DNA of 64,000 nucleotides from Halorussus rarus (GCF_003369835.1 NZ_QPMJ01000005.1:1-64000); one strand, 5' to 3'. Shown: positions 9,039 through 17,938, counted from the first letter of the stretch. Notes: a model not told the origin generated them from the letters alone. Translations and numbers: made by a program.

Positions 9039-10340
9039 ATGGCGACAGAGCATCACGACCGCACGTTCGTGCGGACGTTCTTCACGTCACCGACCGCCGT
9101 CGAGGGCGACGACACCGCCGAGATGCTGCGTAAGGCCTCCCAGCTCGAGGGGATGCAAGCGCCCGACGTCTGGGTGCCCGACAACGAGGACGCGACGGCG
9201 CCGAGCATGCGCGACGAGGGCGTCGAGAACATCTTGGACGTGGTCGCCGAGCACGGCGCGGACTTCCCCGGCGAGATCCACCCGCGCGTGGTCTGGCACC
9301 GCGACGACCCCGAGACGCGGCGACGGGGCTTCGAGCACATGATGCAGTTGGCCGACCCCGACGCGGGGGCGATAGAGCACATCGACGGGTTCGTGGTTCC
9401 GGAGGTGGGCGCCATCGACGACTGGAAGAAAGCCGACGAGTTCATCACCATCGTCGAGGCCGAGAACGGCCTCGAGGAGGGTAGCCTGGCGATGTCGCCC
9501 ATCGTCGAGAGCGGCGAGGCCGAGCTCGCGATGTCCCGCATCGACCGGGAGATCGGCAAGCGCTCGAACAACTTAGAGCGACTCTTCATGCTGGTCGACG
9601 GCGAGGTCGACTACACCAAGGACATGCGCGCTCAGACCCCGGCGGGCGACCTGCCGCCGTGGCCGGAGCTGCGGCACAACACCTCCCGGGCGGCGAGCGC
9701 GAACGACCTGATCGCGGTCGACGGCCCGTACGACGACATCCGGGACGTCGAGGGGTACCGCCGGCGGATGACCGACAACCGGGCGAAGGGGATGACGGGC
9801 ATCTGGTCGCTGACGCCCGGCCAGGTCGTCGAGGCGAACACGGAGCCCCTACCGCCCCAGGAGGGCAGCTACCTGCTCGACCTCGGGGACGACACCGTCG
9901 AGTTAGAGCGGACCGGCGACGACGCCCACGCCTACGACGGCGACGACGTGGAACTCGAAAAACTCGGAGACGGGCGATACCGGCTCCGGATCGGACGCGA
10001 GGAACGCGAACTCGACGAGGACGAACTCCACGACGAGCTCCGGGACCGGCTCCAGTACGTCATGGCGATGGACGACTACGTCGAGTCGATGACCGAGTTC
10101 GAGGAGGCCAAGGAGTCGGGGAAGGGCGCCATCTCGATGTCGCGGACCGCGCGACTCGTCCTCGGCGGCACCGAGTTCGAGGTCACGCGCGACCGGATGT
10201 GGGACGAGGCCACCTACCAGGCGGCGAAGACGCCGATTACCCTGTTCCAGGAGGTGTACGAGGCGCGGCCGGACCAGCGCGACGACCTCGAGGAGCGGTA
10301 CGGCCGCGAGGTCGTGGACCGCGCGATGGACGTCGGGTAG
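9039..10340 (+). CDS. aceB: Malate synthase, haloarchaeal citrate-lyase-like isoform
   Basis: From the ATG at 9039 (MATEHHDRTF) the protein is 433 residues, the same length as the characterised Haloferax volcanii malate synthase. That enzyme belongs to the HpcH/HpaI/CitE superfamily rather than to classical AceB/GlcB. Visible family features are FTSPTAVEGDDTAEMLRKA, PDNEDATAPSMRDEG (acidic metal-binding region), FVVPEVG and GMTGIWSLTPGQVVEAN. The long helical and beta C-terminal region, about residues 300-433, is specific to this isoform. It condenses glyoxylate with acetyl-CoA to malate, closing either the glyoxylate bypass or the haloarchaeal methylaspartate cycle. No isocitrate lyase is next to it, so the glyoxylate source must be elsewhere. 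Confidence 0.9.
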   Translation: MATEHHDRTFVRTFFTSPTAVEGDDTAEMLRKASQLEGMQAPDVWVPDNEDATAPSMRDEGVENILDVVAEHGADFPGEIHPRVVWHRDDPETRRRGFEHMMQLADPDAGAIEHIDGFVVPEVGAIDDWKKADEFITIVEAENGLEEGSLAMSPIVESGEAELAMSRIDREIGKRSNNLERLFMLVDGEVDYTKDMRAQTPAGDLPPWPELRHNTSRAASANDLIAVDGPYDDIRDVEGYRRRMTDNRAKGMTGIWSLTPGQVVEANTEPLPPQEGSYLLDLGDDTVELERTGDDAHAYDGDDVELEKLGDGRYRLRIGREERELDEDELHDELRDRLQYVMAMDDYVESMTEFEEAKESGKGAISMSRTARLVLGGTEFEVTRDRMWDEATYQAAKTPITLFQEVYEARPDQRDDLEERYGREVVDRAMDVG

Positions 10341-10507
10341 CGCCCGCTCCTACGTCGACGGGGCGCATGAGGACCGATAGCGAACGGTGATGGGAGTGTG
10401 ATGTGTCGAGCACGTCGGGACTGCGACTTCGACTGTCCACCGACGGTCGCCCGACTGCCCCCGACGAGAATCCAGCTATTTAATTCGGCAGCGTCGCACG
10501 GTCGCGT

Positions 10508-11083
10508 ATGAATCGGACCCGGTTCTCTGCGGTACTCGGCGTCGCGGCCGTACTCGTCTCGTTTCTCGGCATCCTCGGCGGCGTCTCGACTGCGCCGTGG
10601 TTCTCGTGGGCCAGCAACGATCTCTCGGACCTCGGTATCTCGGCCGGTCCCGAGCGGTGGCTGTTCAACTACGGGTTGATACTATCGGGGATCGTCGGCC
10701 TCGGGTTCCTCCCCGCGCTGTGCGCGACCGCACGGCACCGCGCGCATCGACTCGCGCTCGTCCCGTTCGCGGTCGCGATGGTCGCCGTCGCCGGCGTCGG
10801 CGTCTTCCCCGCCGACCAGCCGCAAGCACACGCCCTCTCGGCCGTTACCGCCTACGTCGCGTTCGTGGCGACGCCCGTTGTCTACGGTGTCGGCGATCTG
10901 TTGGCGGGCGCCGGCAATCGCGGCGCGGCGACGATAGCCAGCGCCGTCATCCACCTCGGTCTCTGGGTGCTGGCGGTCGCGTCGCTCGGGGAGACGCTGA
11001 CCGGAATCGCCGTCCCGGAGTTCGTCGGCGCCACTCTGTTCAACGCGTGGGTCCTCTATACCGCGTTCCGGGCGTGGCGCTGA
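10508..11083 (+). CDS. DUF998-type integral membrane protein
   Basis: The 191-residue protein has about six hydrophobic helices: residues 8-28, 57-75, 84-103, 110-130, 138-158 and 168-186. A conserved loop after helix 1 reads PWFSWASNDLSDLG, the hallmark of the DUF998 family in archaea. A second conserved spot is the GVFPADQPQAHALS loop, with an acidic residue and His. The function of the family is not established. The gene stands alone. Confidence 0.7.
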   Translation: MNRTRFSAVLGVAAVLVSFLGILGGVSTAPWFSWASNDLSDLGISAGPERWLFNYGLILSGIVGLGFLPALCATARHRAHRLALVPFAVAMVAVAGVGVFPADQPQAHALSAVTAYVAFVATPVVYGVGDLLAGAGNRGAATIASAVIHLGLWVLAVASLGETLTGIAVPEFVGATLFNAWVLYTAFRAWR

Positions 11084-11192
11084 CTACTGAACCCGACATC
11101 TCGACGGTCCGGTCCCGGACCACGACGAGGCGACGAGAAAAACGGCGCATCGACGCCGTTTTTGTTTCGGCCAGTCGCGTCGACGAGGTCGC

Positions 11193-11585
11193 TCAATACG
11201 TTTCGACGTCGAGACCGTCGATCCGCTCGAAGTGGTCGCTGTTGCGAGTGACGACCGGCTCGTCGGTGAGTAACGCGGTCGCACCGATGAGACAGTCCTC
11301 GCGGTCGATCTCTTCGCCCCGGGAGCGGAGCCCGCCCGAAATCTTCCCCGCTTTCTGCATCACCGTATCGTCGGCGGGAACGACGTGGCGGGTGTCTAGC
11401 ACGTCGAGTATCTTCCGCTGGCGTTTCTCGGGGACGTCTAACTGCGGAACGGCTTCGTAGAGTTCGAGGACGGTGATCGAGGCGACCTTTTCGGGGCGGT
11501 TCTCCTTCTCGATGCGGTCGAGATACGCGAGCGCGTCAGGGTCATCGTGCAAGATGTCGATAACGAACGACGTGTCCTCGATCAT
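11193..11585 (-). CDS. vapC: VapC-type PIN-domain ribonuclease toxin
   Basis: The start MIEDTSFVIDILHDD at 11585 overlaps the antitoxin stop by 4 nt (ATGA), fixing the 130-residue product. PIN active-site acids are visible: the Asp in IEDTSFVID, the Glu in TVLELYE, and the late REDCLIGATAL plus RNSDHF segment. VapC toxins are Mg-dependent ribonucleases that cut tRNA or rRNA when the antitoxin is lost. The gene is translated from the vapBC transcript, antitoxin first. The longer open frame upstream is basic, overlaps vapB and is not real. Confidence 0.85.
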   Translation of the reverse strand: MIEDTSFVIDILHDDPDALAYLDRIEKENRPEKVASITVLELYEAVPQLDVPEKRQRKILDVLDTRHVVPADDTVMQKAGKISGGLRSRGEEIDREDCLIGATALLTDEPVVTRNSDHFERIDGLDVETY

Positions 11586-11824
11586 CCGTCGCTCCGCAAG
11601 TCCGAATCGAGGCGGTCGCGCCGGTCGCGGGACCGGTCCCGTCCCTCCTCGATTTTGCCCTCGAGCTCCTGGGCTTCCTCGTCGGAGAGAATGCCGGCGA
11701 CCTCCTTCCACGAGCGTTCACCCGCGATCCGCTTGACGACCTCCGAGAACGACTCTCCTTCCCGTTTATGGGCCTTGAGGCGTTCGTAGGCCTCCTCGTC
11801 GAGAGAGATTGTTTTGGTCGCCAT
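11582..11824 (-). CDS. vapB: VapB-family antitoxin
   Basis: This 80-residue protein begins MATKTISLDEEAYERLKAHK, the usual start of PF02697-type archaeal VapB antitoxins. A short strand-helix-helix DNA-binding part is followed by an acidic and basic toxin-wrapping tail (EGKIEEGRDRSRDRRDRL). It neutralises the overlapping VapC and probably represses its own promoter. A TATA box 29 nt upstream makes the message leaderless and supports this start over the upstream in-frame ATG. Confidence 0.85.
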   Translation of the reverse strand: MATKTISLDEEAYERLKAHKREGESFSEVVKRIAGERSWKEVAGILSDEEAQELEGKIEEGRDRSRDRRDRLDSDLRSDG

Positions 11825-11829
11825 CTCAA

Positions 11830-11857
11830 TACACAGTCGTGTGTGTAGATGTATAAA
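11830..11857 (-). promoter_or_regulatory. vapBC promoter with palindromic operator
   Basis: On the minus strand a TTTATA box (11853-11858) lies 29 nt before the vapB start. Between box and start is the palindrome ACACA-GTCG-TGTGT (11831-11844), extendable to TACACA...TGTGTA. It would cover the transcription start, as expected of an autoregulatory toxin-antitoxin operator. Confidence 0.5.
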
Positions 11858-12147
11858 GGTACGGGCGAACGCCCGGAAGTGGTCGAGCGTTACTTTATTG
11901 AAACCCCGTCTATGCAGCCGGGGGTCACACGTTTGGCCCGCATTCGGGGGAATCGGTTCGGTGATTCGTCGGTCGTCTGCCAATTTGACCGCCTCGCGGC
12001 CGAGGGGTCGGTTCGTCTGAGGCGCGAGCGAATCGGTCGGGTTGGTTCGACGCGCCCTCGCGGTATTACTACATCGAATACGCCGCCCTCCGAGTATGGT
12101 CTATTCCCTATGGAACGTTTTTACGGGTCCGCGTCCTTCCTTCTGGT
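11858..12147. other. Gene-free spacer
   Basis: I found no gene here. GTTTTTACG near 12117-12125 may be the TATA element for the small zinc-ribbon gene starting at 12148. Confidence 0.3.
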
Positions 12148-12339
12148 ATGGCAGCGAGCGACTCGCCGCCGATCGGTCTCGCCCACCCGACCGTGAACCC
12201 CGAGTCCGGGGTCGGCCCGGCGGACCGCCGGACCGACCGCTGCGCGTGCAACGACTGCGACTACACCGTCGAGACGGGCGACGATCTGCCGCCGAAGTGC
12301 CCCGACTGCGGCGGCGCGCTGATCCGGTTCACCTCGTAG
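12148..12339 (+). CDS. Small rubrerythrin-like zinc ribbon protein
   Basis: The 63-residue protein ends in a compact zinc ribbon: CACNDCDY, then KCPDCGGALIRF, giving two Cys-X2-Cys knuckles about 20 residues apart. Such short ribbons are abundant in haloarchaea and are of unknown function. They often look like the isolated rubredoxin-like end of rubrerythrin. A TATA-like element about 25-30 nt upstream supports the ATG at 12148 and a leaderless mRNA. Confidence 0.65.
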   Translation: MAASDSPPIGLAHPTVNPESGVGPADRRTDRCACNDCDYTVETGDDLPPKCPDCGGALIRFTS

Positions 12340-12497
12340 TTGTACGCAGCGGGCGCGGCGATCAGTCTGGACGAACGCCACCGCTGGCGGACGCCCGTGC
12401 GAGTGCTCGCGACTCGTCCCGCGGAAGCGACCGACGACCAGCGGTGCCGGAGTCGATTCCGGAAGAGCATTTACCGTTCTCTCCCGTAGCCATCGCC

Positions 12498-13331
12498 ATG
12501 TACGGAATCCTCACGAGCAGTCCCGCGCTGGTCAGGGAGGACGTCGGCGACTTCGCCCACTTCGTCGCCGAGGACGTGAGCGGTCGACGCGGCGACCCGC
12601 TCGACGGCGCGATCAACTCCGTGGCCTGCTGGGGGGACACGCAGGTCGTCGCGGACGACCCGGAGCGGGCCGCCGTCGCGGGCGACGGGACTCGCGCGAC
12701 GCCCGACGCCGAGGGTCACCACTGGGGCACCGTCTGTCCGACCGACTCCGACTACCGCGCCGGACTCCTCGACCGGGTCGAGACGGTCGGCGCTGCGGGC
12801 GACGTCAGGCTCACCACCGTCGGGTTCCCAGGCGCCGGGTTCTGCCGGTGCAGTCGGTGCGACCGCCAGTTCGCGGCGATCGACCGCGACGACAGGGTCG
12901 CGTGGCGGACCGAGACGGTCACGGAGTTCGTCCGGGACGCATCGGACCGGGTCGCGGGCGACCTGCTCGTCACGCTGTATCCGGACCCCTACCCCGGGAA
13001 CCTCCGCGAGCGCGCCGGGCTGGATCCGGAGTCGCTCGCACCCCTCGTCGACGGCTTCCTCGTTCCGCTCTGCGGTATCGGGTACGAGACGACGTACTGG
13101 GTCGAGTCGCTGGCCCGCGGCTTCGCTCGCGAACTCGGAGGACTCGACGCGCGGCTCACCGTCCAGCTCTCGGCGTCCGAAGCCGGTGCCGACCGGCTCG
13201 TCGACGTGACCCGACAGATCGACCCGCACGCCGACGCGGTCGTCTACGGGACCGACGAGGAGAACGTCGACACCACTCGGGCGGTCCTCCGTCGGTGCGG
13301 GACGGCCGAGCCGCCGTCGCCTCCCGCCTGA
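12498..13331 (+). CDS. Conserved hypothetical protein, possibly TIM-barrel hydrolase-like
   Basis: I do not recognise a named family. From the ATG at 12498 the product is 277 residues. It contains HHWGTVCPTDSDYR near residue 75, a cysteine cluster FCRCSRCDRQF near 115-125, VTLYPDPYPGNL near 160 and GFLVPLCGIGYETTYWVE near 190. The alternation of strands and helices and the sugar-hydrolase-like phrases (WGTVCP, LTVQLSASEAG) suggest a TIM barrel resembling hypothetical glycoside hydrolases with a metal-binding Cys loop. The longer open frame beginning at 12042 is the same frame extended through non-conserved sequence. Confidence 0.55.
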   Translation: MYGILTSSPALVREDVGDFAHFVAEDVSGRRGDPLDGAINSVACWGDTQVVADDPERAAVAGDGTRATPDAEGHHWGTVCPTDSDYRAGLLDRVETVGAAGDVRLTTVGFPGAGFCRCSRCDRQFAAIDRDDRVAWRTETVTEFVRDASDRVAGDLLVTLYPDPYPGNLRERAGLDPESLAPLVDGFLVPLCGIGYETTYWVESLARGFARELGGLDARLTVQLSASEAGADRLVDVTRQIDPHADAVVYGTDEENVDTTRAVLRRCGTAEPPSPPA

Positions 13332-13388
13332 AGTTCTCTGCGGTACTCTCCGATCGACGGGGCGAGGCGCCGGAACGACCTGCTCCGG

Positions 13389-14090
13389 TCAGTACTCGGT
13401 GCCCTTGCGGGCGCGCTGCCCGTCCTCGATGGGGTGGCGCTCCTTGCGGACGTTCGTGACCAGGTCGGCGTGGTCGAGGAGGTACGTCGGCCGCTCGTGC
13501 CCGCCGGTGAGAACGAGTTCGAGGTCGTCGGGCTTCGACTCGACGAGGTCGACCACAGTCTCGGGGGCGAGCAGGTCGCGGTTCACCGCGTAGAGTATCT
13601 CGTCGAGGATCAGCATGTGTACACCCTCGTCGGCCGGCGCGTCGGGCGGTCGGGGCGCGGCGAGGTCGGCGTCCCCGGCCGCCGCCAGCAGCTCCTCGGC
13701 CCGGGCGAGTCCGCCCTGGGCCTTCGCGGCGTGCTCGTCGTCGTCCGAGCCGTCGAGGAAGCCGTGCCAGCCGTAGTGGCCGGTGTTCTCGTAGCTGAAG
13801 CCAGGGAACCGCTCGATGGCGTTGTACTCGCCGCGGACGGCCTCGACGCTCGACGCGCCGCCCTTCATGAACTGGAGCACGTGGACCCGGAAGCCGTGGC
13901 CCGCGGCCCGGAACCCCATCCCCATCGCGGCGGTGGTCTTGCCCTTGCCGTCGCCCCACCAGACCTGCACGAGGCCGAACTCCTCGGGCGCCGACGGTTC
14001 GATGGGCTCCGCCTCGGGTGACGTGCCTCTTCCCGGCGTCTGTGCGTGCAGTTCGTCGCGGTCGTCAGTAGGTTGCGTGTCTCGTGACAT
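13389..14090 (-). CDS. cobA: Cob(I)alamin / cobyrinate adenosyltransferase (CobA/BtuR type)
   Basis: The 233-residue protein has the BtuR P-loop WGDGKGKTTAAMG, then HVLQFMKG, the acidic LILDEILYA (Walker B-like) and ELVLTGGHERPTYLL. It ends in a KGTEY-type tail. It adds the 5'-deoxyadenosyl group to the reduced corrin during cobalamin synthesis. The N-terminal 35 residues are an acidic, variable extension typical of haloarchaeal copies. It lies 2 bp downstream of cbiA on the same strand, so the two are co-transcribed. Confidence 0.9.
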   Translation of the reverse strand: MSRDTQPTDDRDELHAQTPGRGTSPEAEPIEPSAPEEFGLVQVWWGDGKGKTTAAMGMGFRAAGHGFRVHVLQFMKGGASSVEAVRGEYNAIERFPGFSYENTGHYGWHGFLDGSDDDEHAAKAQGGLARAEELLAAAGDADLAAPRPPDAPADEGVHMLILDEILYAVNRDLLAPETVVDLVESKPDDLELVLTGGHERPTYLLDHADLVTNVRKERHPIEDGQRARKGTEY

Positions 14091-14092
14091 GG

Positions 14093-15445
14093 TCAGAGAT
14101 TATCGACGAATCGGTCGAACGCGCCGCTCTCGGCGTGGACGTGGGCGTAGGTGCCCAGCGTTCGGTACTCGGTGAGCCCGTCGCGGTCGCCGTCGACGCC
14201 CGACCCCCGTTCGACGTCGAACGCGAACCGGGCGTCGGCGCCGACGTCGGCGCTGGAGTAGTGGAACTCGTGGCCCCGGACGGCGTCGTTCGCGCCGGCG
14301 GTGAGCGTCGGTTCGCGGGCGCGGAGTTCGACGTGGTCCAGCGCCTGGTACCGGTCGTGCATCCGGACCTCAGCGGGGAGCACCCCCGCCATCTCGTAGG
14401 TCTCCCCGTCGGCGGTCGTCAGCGACTCGCTCAGCGCCATCAGCCCGCCGCACTCGGCCAGCATCGGGACGCCGTCCTCGGCGCGGCGGCGCAGCGACGC
14501 GAGCGCCGGCCCGTCGGCGAGGGCGGCGGCGTGCAGTTCAGGATAGCCGCCGGGGAGGTAGACGCCGTCCGCGACGGGAACGTCGTCGCCGTCCGTCGGC
14601 GCGAACGTCACGACCTCGGCGCGCGAGCGGAGCCGGTCGAGCGTCGCCGGATAGACGAACCGGAACGCGTCGTCGCGCGCCACGGCGACGCGCGCGTCGC
14701 GAGTCGTTCGTCGGTCGCTCCCGTCGCGAGTCGACCGCCGGTCGTCGCCCGACTCGGGTCGCGGCGGCTCCCTGGCGACCGCCAGCAGTCGCTCGGCGTC
14801 GACGTGCTCGGCGGCCTCGTCGAGGGTCTCCCGGTCGAGCGGAGCCTCCGCGCCCATGTGGAGACCGAGGTGGCGATCGGGGATCTCGAGGTCGGGAGTC
14901 GGCGGAATCCGGCCGAAGTAGGTCAGGTCCTCGGGGAGGGCGTCGGCGATACCCGCCTCGTGCCGGCCGCCGTGGGCCCGCTGGGCGATGACGCCCGCGA
15001 CGTCGACGTCGCGACCCGCGTCGGCGGCGTACTCCCGGAAGCCCAGCGCGGTCGCGGCCACGCTCTCCATCCCGGCGCTGGCGTCGACGACCAGGACCAC
15101 CGGGAGGTCGAGCGCCTCGGCGACCATCGCCGTGCTGGACCGGTCGCCGTCGTACAGCCCCATGACGCCCTCGACGACGCAGACGTCTCCCTCGCCCCGG
15201 TGGTAGTTCCGCCGGAGTCCGCCTTCGCCTTCGAGCCAGACGTCGAGAGTGCGCGAGGGGCGTCCGGCGACGGTCGCGTGGTGGCTGGGGTCGATGAAGT
15301 CGGGGCCGGCCTTCGCCGGCTGGACCGAGCGGCCCGTCGCCTCCAGGGCCCGGACGACGGCGAGCGTGGCGACTGTCTTGCCCACGCCCGACCGCGTTCC
15401 GCCGACGACGACGCCCTTCACGGTTTCACCACGGGGTCGGACCAC
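14093..15445 (-). CDS. cbiA: Cobyrinate a,c-diamide synthase (CbiA/CobB)
   Basis: The 450-residue protein begins with a dethiobiotin-synthetase-like ATP domain: VVGGTRSGVGKTVATL P-loop, KAGPDFIDPSHH and VVEGVMGLYDGD. It ends with a class I glutaminase domain containing the nucleophilic Cys in MLAECGGLMAL and a late GHEFHYS His. It amidates the a and c side chains of cobyrinate using glutamine and ATP. The MVRPRGE start is used here; a GTG eight codons later (VKGVVVGG) is equally plausible. An acidic/Arg-rich linker around residues 225-250 separates the domains. Confidence 0.9.
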   Translation of the reverse strand: MVRPRGETVKGVVVGGTRSGVGKTVATLAVVRALEATGRSVQPAKAGPDFIDPSHHATVAGRPSRTLDVWLEGEGGLRRNYHRGEGDVCVVEGVMGLYDGDRSSTAMVAEALDLPVVLVVDASAGMESVAATALGFREYAADAGRDVDVAGVIAQRAHGGRHEAGIADALPEDLTYFGRIPPTPDLEIPDRHLGLHMGAEAPLDRETLDEAAEHVDAERLLAVAREPPRPESGDDRRSTRDGSDRRTTRDARVAVARDDAFRFVYPATLDRLRSRAEVVTFAPTDGDDVPVADGVYLPGGYPELHAAALADGPALASLRRRAEDGVPMLAECGGLMALSESLTTADGETYEMAGVLPAEVRMHDRYQALDHVELRAREPTLTAGANDAVRGHEFHYSSADVGADARFAFDVERGSGVDGDRDGLTEYRTLGTYAHVHAESGAFDRFVDNL

Positions 15446-15486
15446 CTCGCCACGGGTTCACGCTCCGAACTGTACATCCGGGTTGT

Positions 15487-15512
15487 AGTTAGTGCAAGCT
15501 AACTTTAATCGT
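15487..15512. promoter_or_regulatory. Palindrome overlapping the cbiA-cobA promoter
   Basis: AGTTAG-TGCAAG-CTAACT (15487-15504) is a perfect 6-bp inverted repeat with a 6-bp spacer. It directly abuts a TTAAAG TATA-like element on the minus strand (15505-15510). It lies about 42-60 nt upstream of the cbiA start, so a regulator bound here would control access of transcription factors to the corrin genes. The binding protein is unknown. Confidence 0.4.
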
Positions 15513-15896
15513 TTGGTGCGGCTGCGAGGCAGGGGAAGGGCGACCGAGCTGGACCTTCCTCCACCGTAAGACAAACTCTCGACGCACACCGACAGGCTTC
15601 GCGAGCAGAACAGTAGCTACGAGGTCGTCGACGTCGCGGGGTAGTCCGATCGGCGAGACGCCCGGTGGTACGAGTGCGGGAACGACTTCTCGACCGCGCC
15701 GCGTCGCCGACTACCGGGTGGTGTACTCCGCTGGCCGACTTCCTCGAGTGACGACAACGCCGCTCATATACACGCTCAGTATCTCGCACGCATCGTCTCA
15801 ATCTACTTAGTGGCTGTCAGAAGCGTCCTGCTGGATAGGGGGCGCGTAGTCAGCAGTGCGACCATTATATCTGCTTTAGGCCGAACAACCAATTAA
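15513..15896. other. Intergenic region containing a conserved repeat copy
   Basis: No gene is supported; a 98-residue minus-strand open frame is Arg-rich and looks spurious. The part at 15813-15860 is similar to 17939-17985 (see the repeat entries). Confidence 0.35.
15813..15860. repeat. Repeat copy 1, 3' of the first FilR1-like regulator
   Basis: The sequence starts GCTGTCAG-AA and contains CTGCTGGATA, then GGGGCGCGTAGT and CAGCAG, so CTGCTG...CAGCAG form inverted arms. A second copy lies at 17939-17985, again just 3' of a FilR1-like regulator. The two share GCTGTCAG, (T/C)GCTG(A/G)ATA and GGGCGCG in the same order. It could be a shared terminator/structure or a mobile-element end. Confidence 0.45.
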
Positions 15897-16706
15897 TTAC
15901 GCTTCGGGTAGCATCGCCGGATCCAGCAGTACAGCCTCGGCACGGTAGTCAGCGTAGAGTGACTCGGCCCATGACACAACGGCAGGGTTCTCGACTACCA
16001 CCAATCCCCGAACTACATCCCTGGCTTCCTCACTGGCCCAGATTCCGACCGCTTCATCGATGACATGGAAACTGATTGGAACCTCTCCGTCATAGATTAA
16101 GACGTCACCTCTCTCCGCTCGTGTCCGCCATAGTGGTATTTGTTTTGGCTCCGCGGCGAGCGTATCGAACCAGTCAGCTTGAATCACGGATTCGGACTCC
16201 AATTTTCCCGCGACACACTGATCATGGATTAACTGCACAAATCTAGTGACGGCGCCGATCGCAAGTGAACGTTTTTTACTCCCAGTACGGACCCACTCCT
16301 CCAGATAATCAAATGGCTTGACCGGGTTGGTACCGGTCGGCGTTATGATGTCAGCACTACGGAAATGCCGGAAATCGAGTTCGCGAGCCGGCGATGGAAG
16401 CCACTGGATCATCTCCTCGAGGTGGTGAACTCCCTTGATGGTCTCTAAATAGTCGGAGAACTCGTCGATCATGGTTTCGCCCAAGTCGGTGAGTTCATAC
16501 TGGCTCCCTTCGGAATCGACCCACCCGCGCGTTTCCCCGTCGGCGAGAATGCGCGCGACTGTTGACCGGGAGGCCCCCGTCTGCTCTGCAAGAGCACGGC
16601 TCGTCGTCGGTCCGTCCGCAAGTGCCTCGAACACCCGTACACTATGGGACGAATTCGCGAACACTTGAATCGCATCCAACGCCGATTCTGTGGTAGACGT
16701 TGGCAT
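15897..16706 (-). CDS. FilR1-like winged-helix transcriptional regulator (copy 1)
   Basis: The 269-residue protein begins with an ArsR/TrmB-like winged helix, about residues 20-85 (SRALAEQTGASRSTVARIL recognition region, then YELTDLGETMIDEF wing). An effector-like C-terminal domain follows, resembling the FilR1 middle domain of archaeal regulators (ELDFRHFRSADIITPTGTNP onward). It is clearly paralogous over its whole length to the regulator at 18024-18845. It is divergent from the Tat-exported protein at 16854, which is its likely target together with its own promoter. Confidence 0.75.
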   Translation of the reverse strand: MPTSTTESALDAIQVFANSSHSVRVFEALADGPTTSRALAEQTGASRSTVARILADGETRGWVDSEGSQYELTDLGETMIDEFSDYLETIKGVHHLEEMIQWLPSPARELDFRHFRSADIITPTGTNPVKPFDYLEEWVRTGSKKRSLAIGAVTRFVQLIHDQCVAGKLESESVIQADWFDTLAAEPKQIPLWRTRAERGDVLIYDGEVPISFHVIDEAVGIWASEEARDVVRGLVVVENPAVVSWAESLYADYRAEAVLLDPAMLPEA

Positions 16707-16853
16707 ATAACACTGGTAGTCCGTATAGTCTCTAATACCTTGTGCAGAGGGCGAGGATATTCCCAGGGGGTCGGAAGATGCCGATCAAGTAAGGCTACGG
16801 ACTGCCCCGGCATTATCTGTTACCACGGCCCAAGCGGGTCGGGGAGTAGACCA

Positions 16854-17729
16854 ATGACACTACCAAATCGAACGGAGCGTATTGACCGCCGGTCGTTCCT
16901 GAGGATAGGGGCGCTCGTTGCGGGTGGCGTCCTCGTAACCGGGACGGGTAGCGCGACATCGGCGGCGACGACCACTGCGTTCCACGAAGGGGAGTCGATT
17001 GCTGTCGGGGACGGGACGGTGACGGCGTATGCAACCACCACTCCGAAGGCGACTGTGGAATCGCTCGGTGTTCACGTCGATGGCGCCGCTATGGACGCGT
17101 TCGACGACGAGGAGGTGAAAGCACCGCTTGCCTTCCCCGCACAGACAGCGGCTGGCAACGCGCTCGACCATCATCAGTTCAGGTTCGTGCGCTTCGAGTA
17201 CCTGCCGGAGGGGCATATTCCGAAGGGGGTGTACGACGTACCTCACTTCGATTTCCATTTCTTCATGCTCGATGAGTCGATTGTCGAGACGATTGAACGG
17301 GGGCCAGCCCGATATTCGATTCCGGAGGCCCAGATGCCCGAGGACCACATCCGGCCGCCACTGGTCGATACCGACGATGACGGGGAGCCCGACGCTCCGC
17401 TCGTCGAGTCGAAGCGAGGTGAGCCCATCACTGATCCAGGCTTCACGGAGTATCAAGAGGACGGAGAGTTCACCCACACCCACCTCTATGGCGGATATGA
17501 CCCGGACGGAGACGGTGAGGGGCGACTTATTCTGTTCGAGCCGATGCTCACTACTGACTTCGTCGACCAATTAGACACGCTACTGGATGTCAATATGCAG
17601 ATACCGACGGCGTACTTCACTGGCGACGAGTACCCGACGTCGTACGTGATCCAACCAGTCAGCGACGGCGGCATCTACGTCTGCCTGACCGACTTTGAGG
17701 GGTTCCCATCCCCCGGGACAGTCCAGTAA
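16854..17729 (+). CDS. Tat-exported protein, TTHB210/DUF5602-like
   Basis: The 291-residue product starts MTLPNRTERIDRRSFLRIGA, a twin-arginine signal with a hydrophobic stretch and AxA-type processing region near residue 40. The mature part has VPHFDFHFFMLDESIVETI, a histidine-rich motif, and TPTAYFTGDEYPTSYVIQP-like C-terminal sequence (read as IPTAYFTGDEYPTSY). These are features I associate with the DUF5602/TTHB210-like family, whose function is not established. The many acidic and His residues suggest metal binding at the cell surface. The gene is divergent from a FilR1-like regulator 147 bp away. Confidence 0.65.
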   Translation: MTLPNRTERIDRRSFLRIGALVAGGVLVTGTGSATSAATTTAFHEGESIAVGDGTVTAYATTTPKATVESLGVHVDGAAMDAFDDEEVKAPLAFPAQTAAGNALDHHQFRFVRFEYLPEGHIPKGVYDVPHFDFHFFMLDESIVETIERGPARYSIPEAQMPEDHIRPPLVDTDDDGEPDAPLVESKRGEPITDPGFTEYQEDGEFTHTHLYGGYDPDGDGEGRLILFEPMLTTDFVDQLDTLLDVNMQIPTAYFTGDEYPTSYVIQPVSDGGIYVCLTDFEGFPSPGTVQ

Positions 17730-17938
17730 CCTCCGTAGGCACAATTCGTCCCCTTGTAGCATAGTTCCCGTGGGACCCGAACCACAACTGGAATCAGGTA
17801 GGCGGTGCGCTGCAAGATGCCTGGTTTTCGGTCGCGATTCGTCACCATGTCGCCGCTATTGGTCGCTTGCGATGTCCGCAAACACGACTGCTAAATACAG
17901 CCTCTGTATCTTGCACCGGCCCCTTCGGCCTTCCCAAC

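Noticed and set aside
15446-15512. Cobalamin riboswitch ahead of cbiA
   Set aside because: The B12-box-like conserved segments are not present; only a short palindrome is seen.
15505-15801. 98-codon minus-strand frame upstream of cbiA
   Set aside because: The product is Arg/Cys-rich and basic, unlike haloarchaeal proteins, and overlaps a probable promoter.
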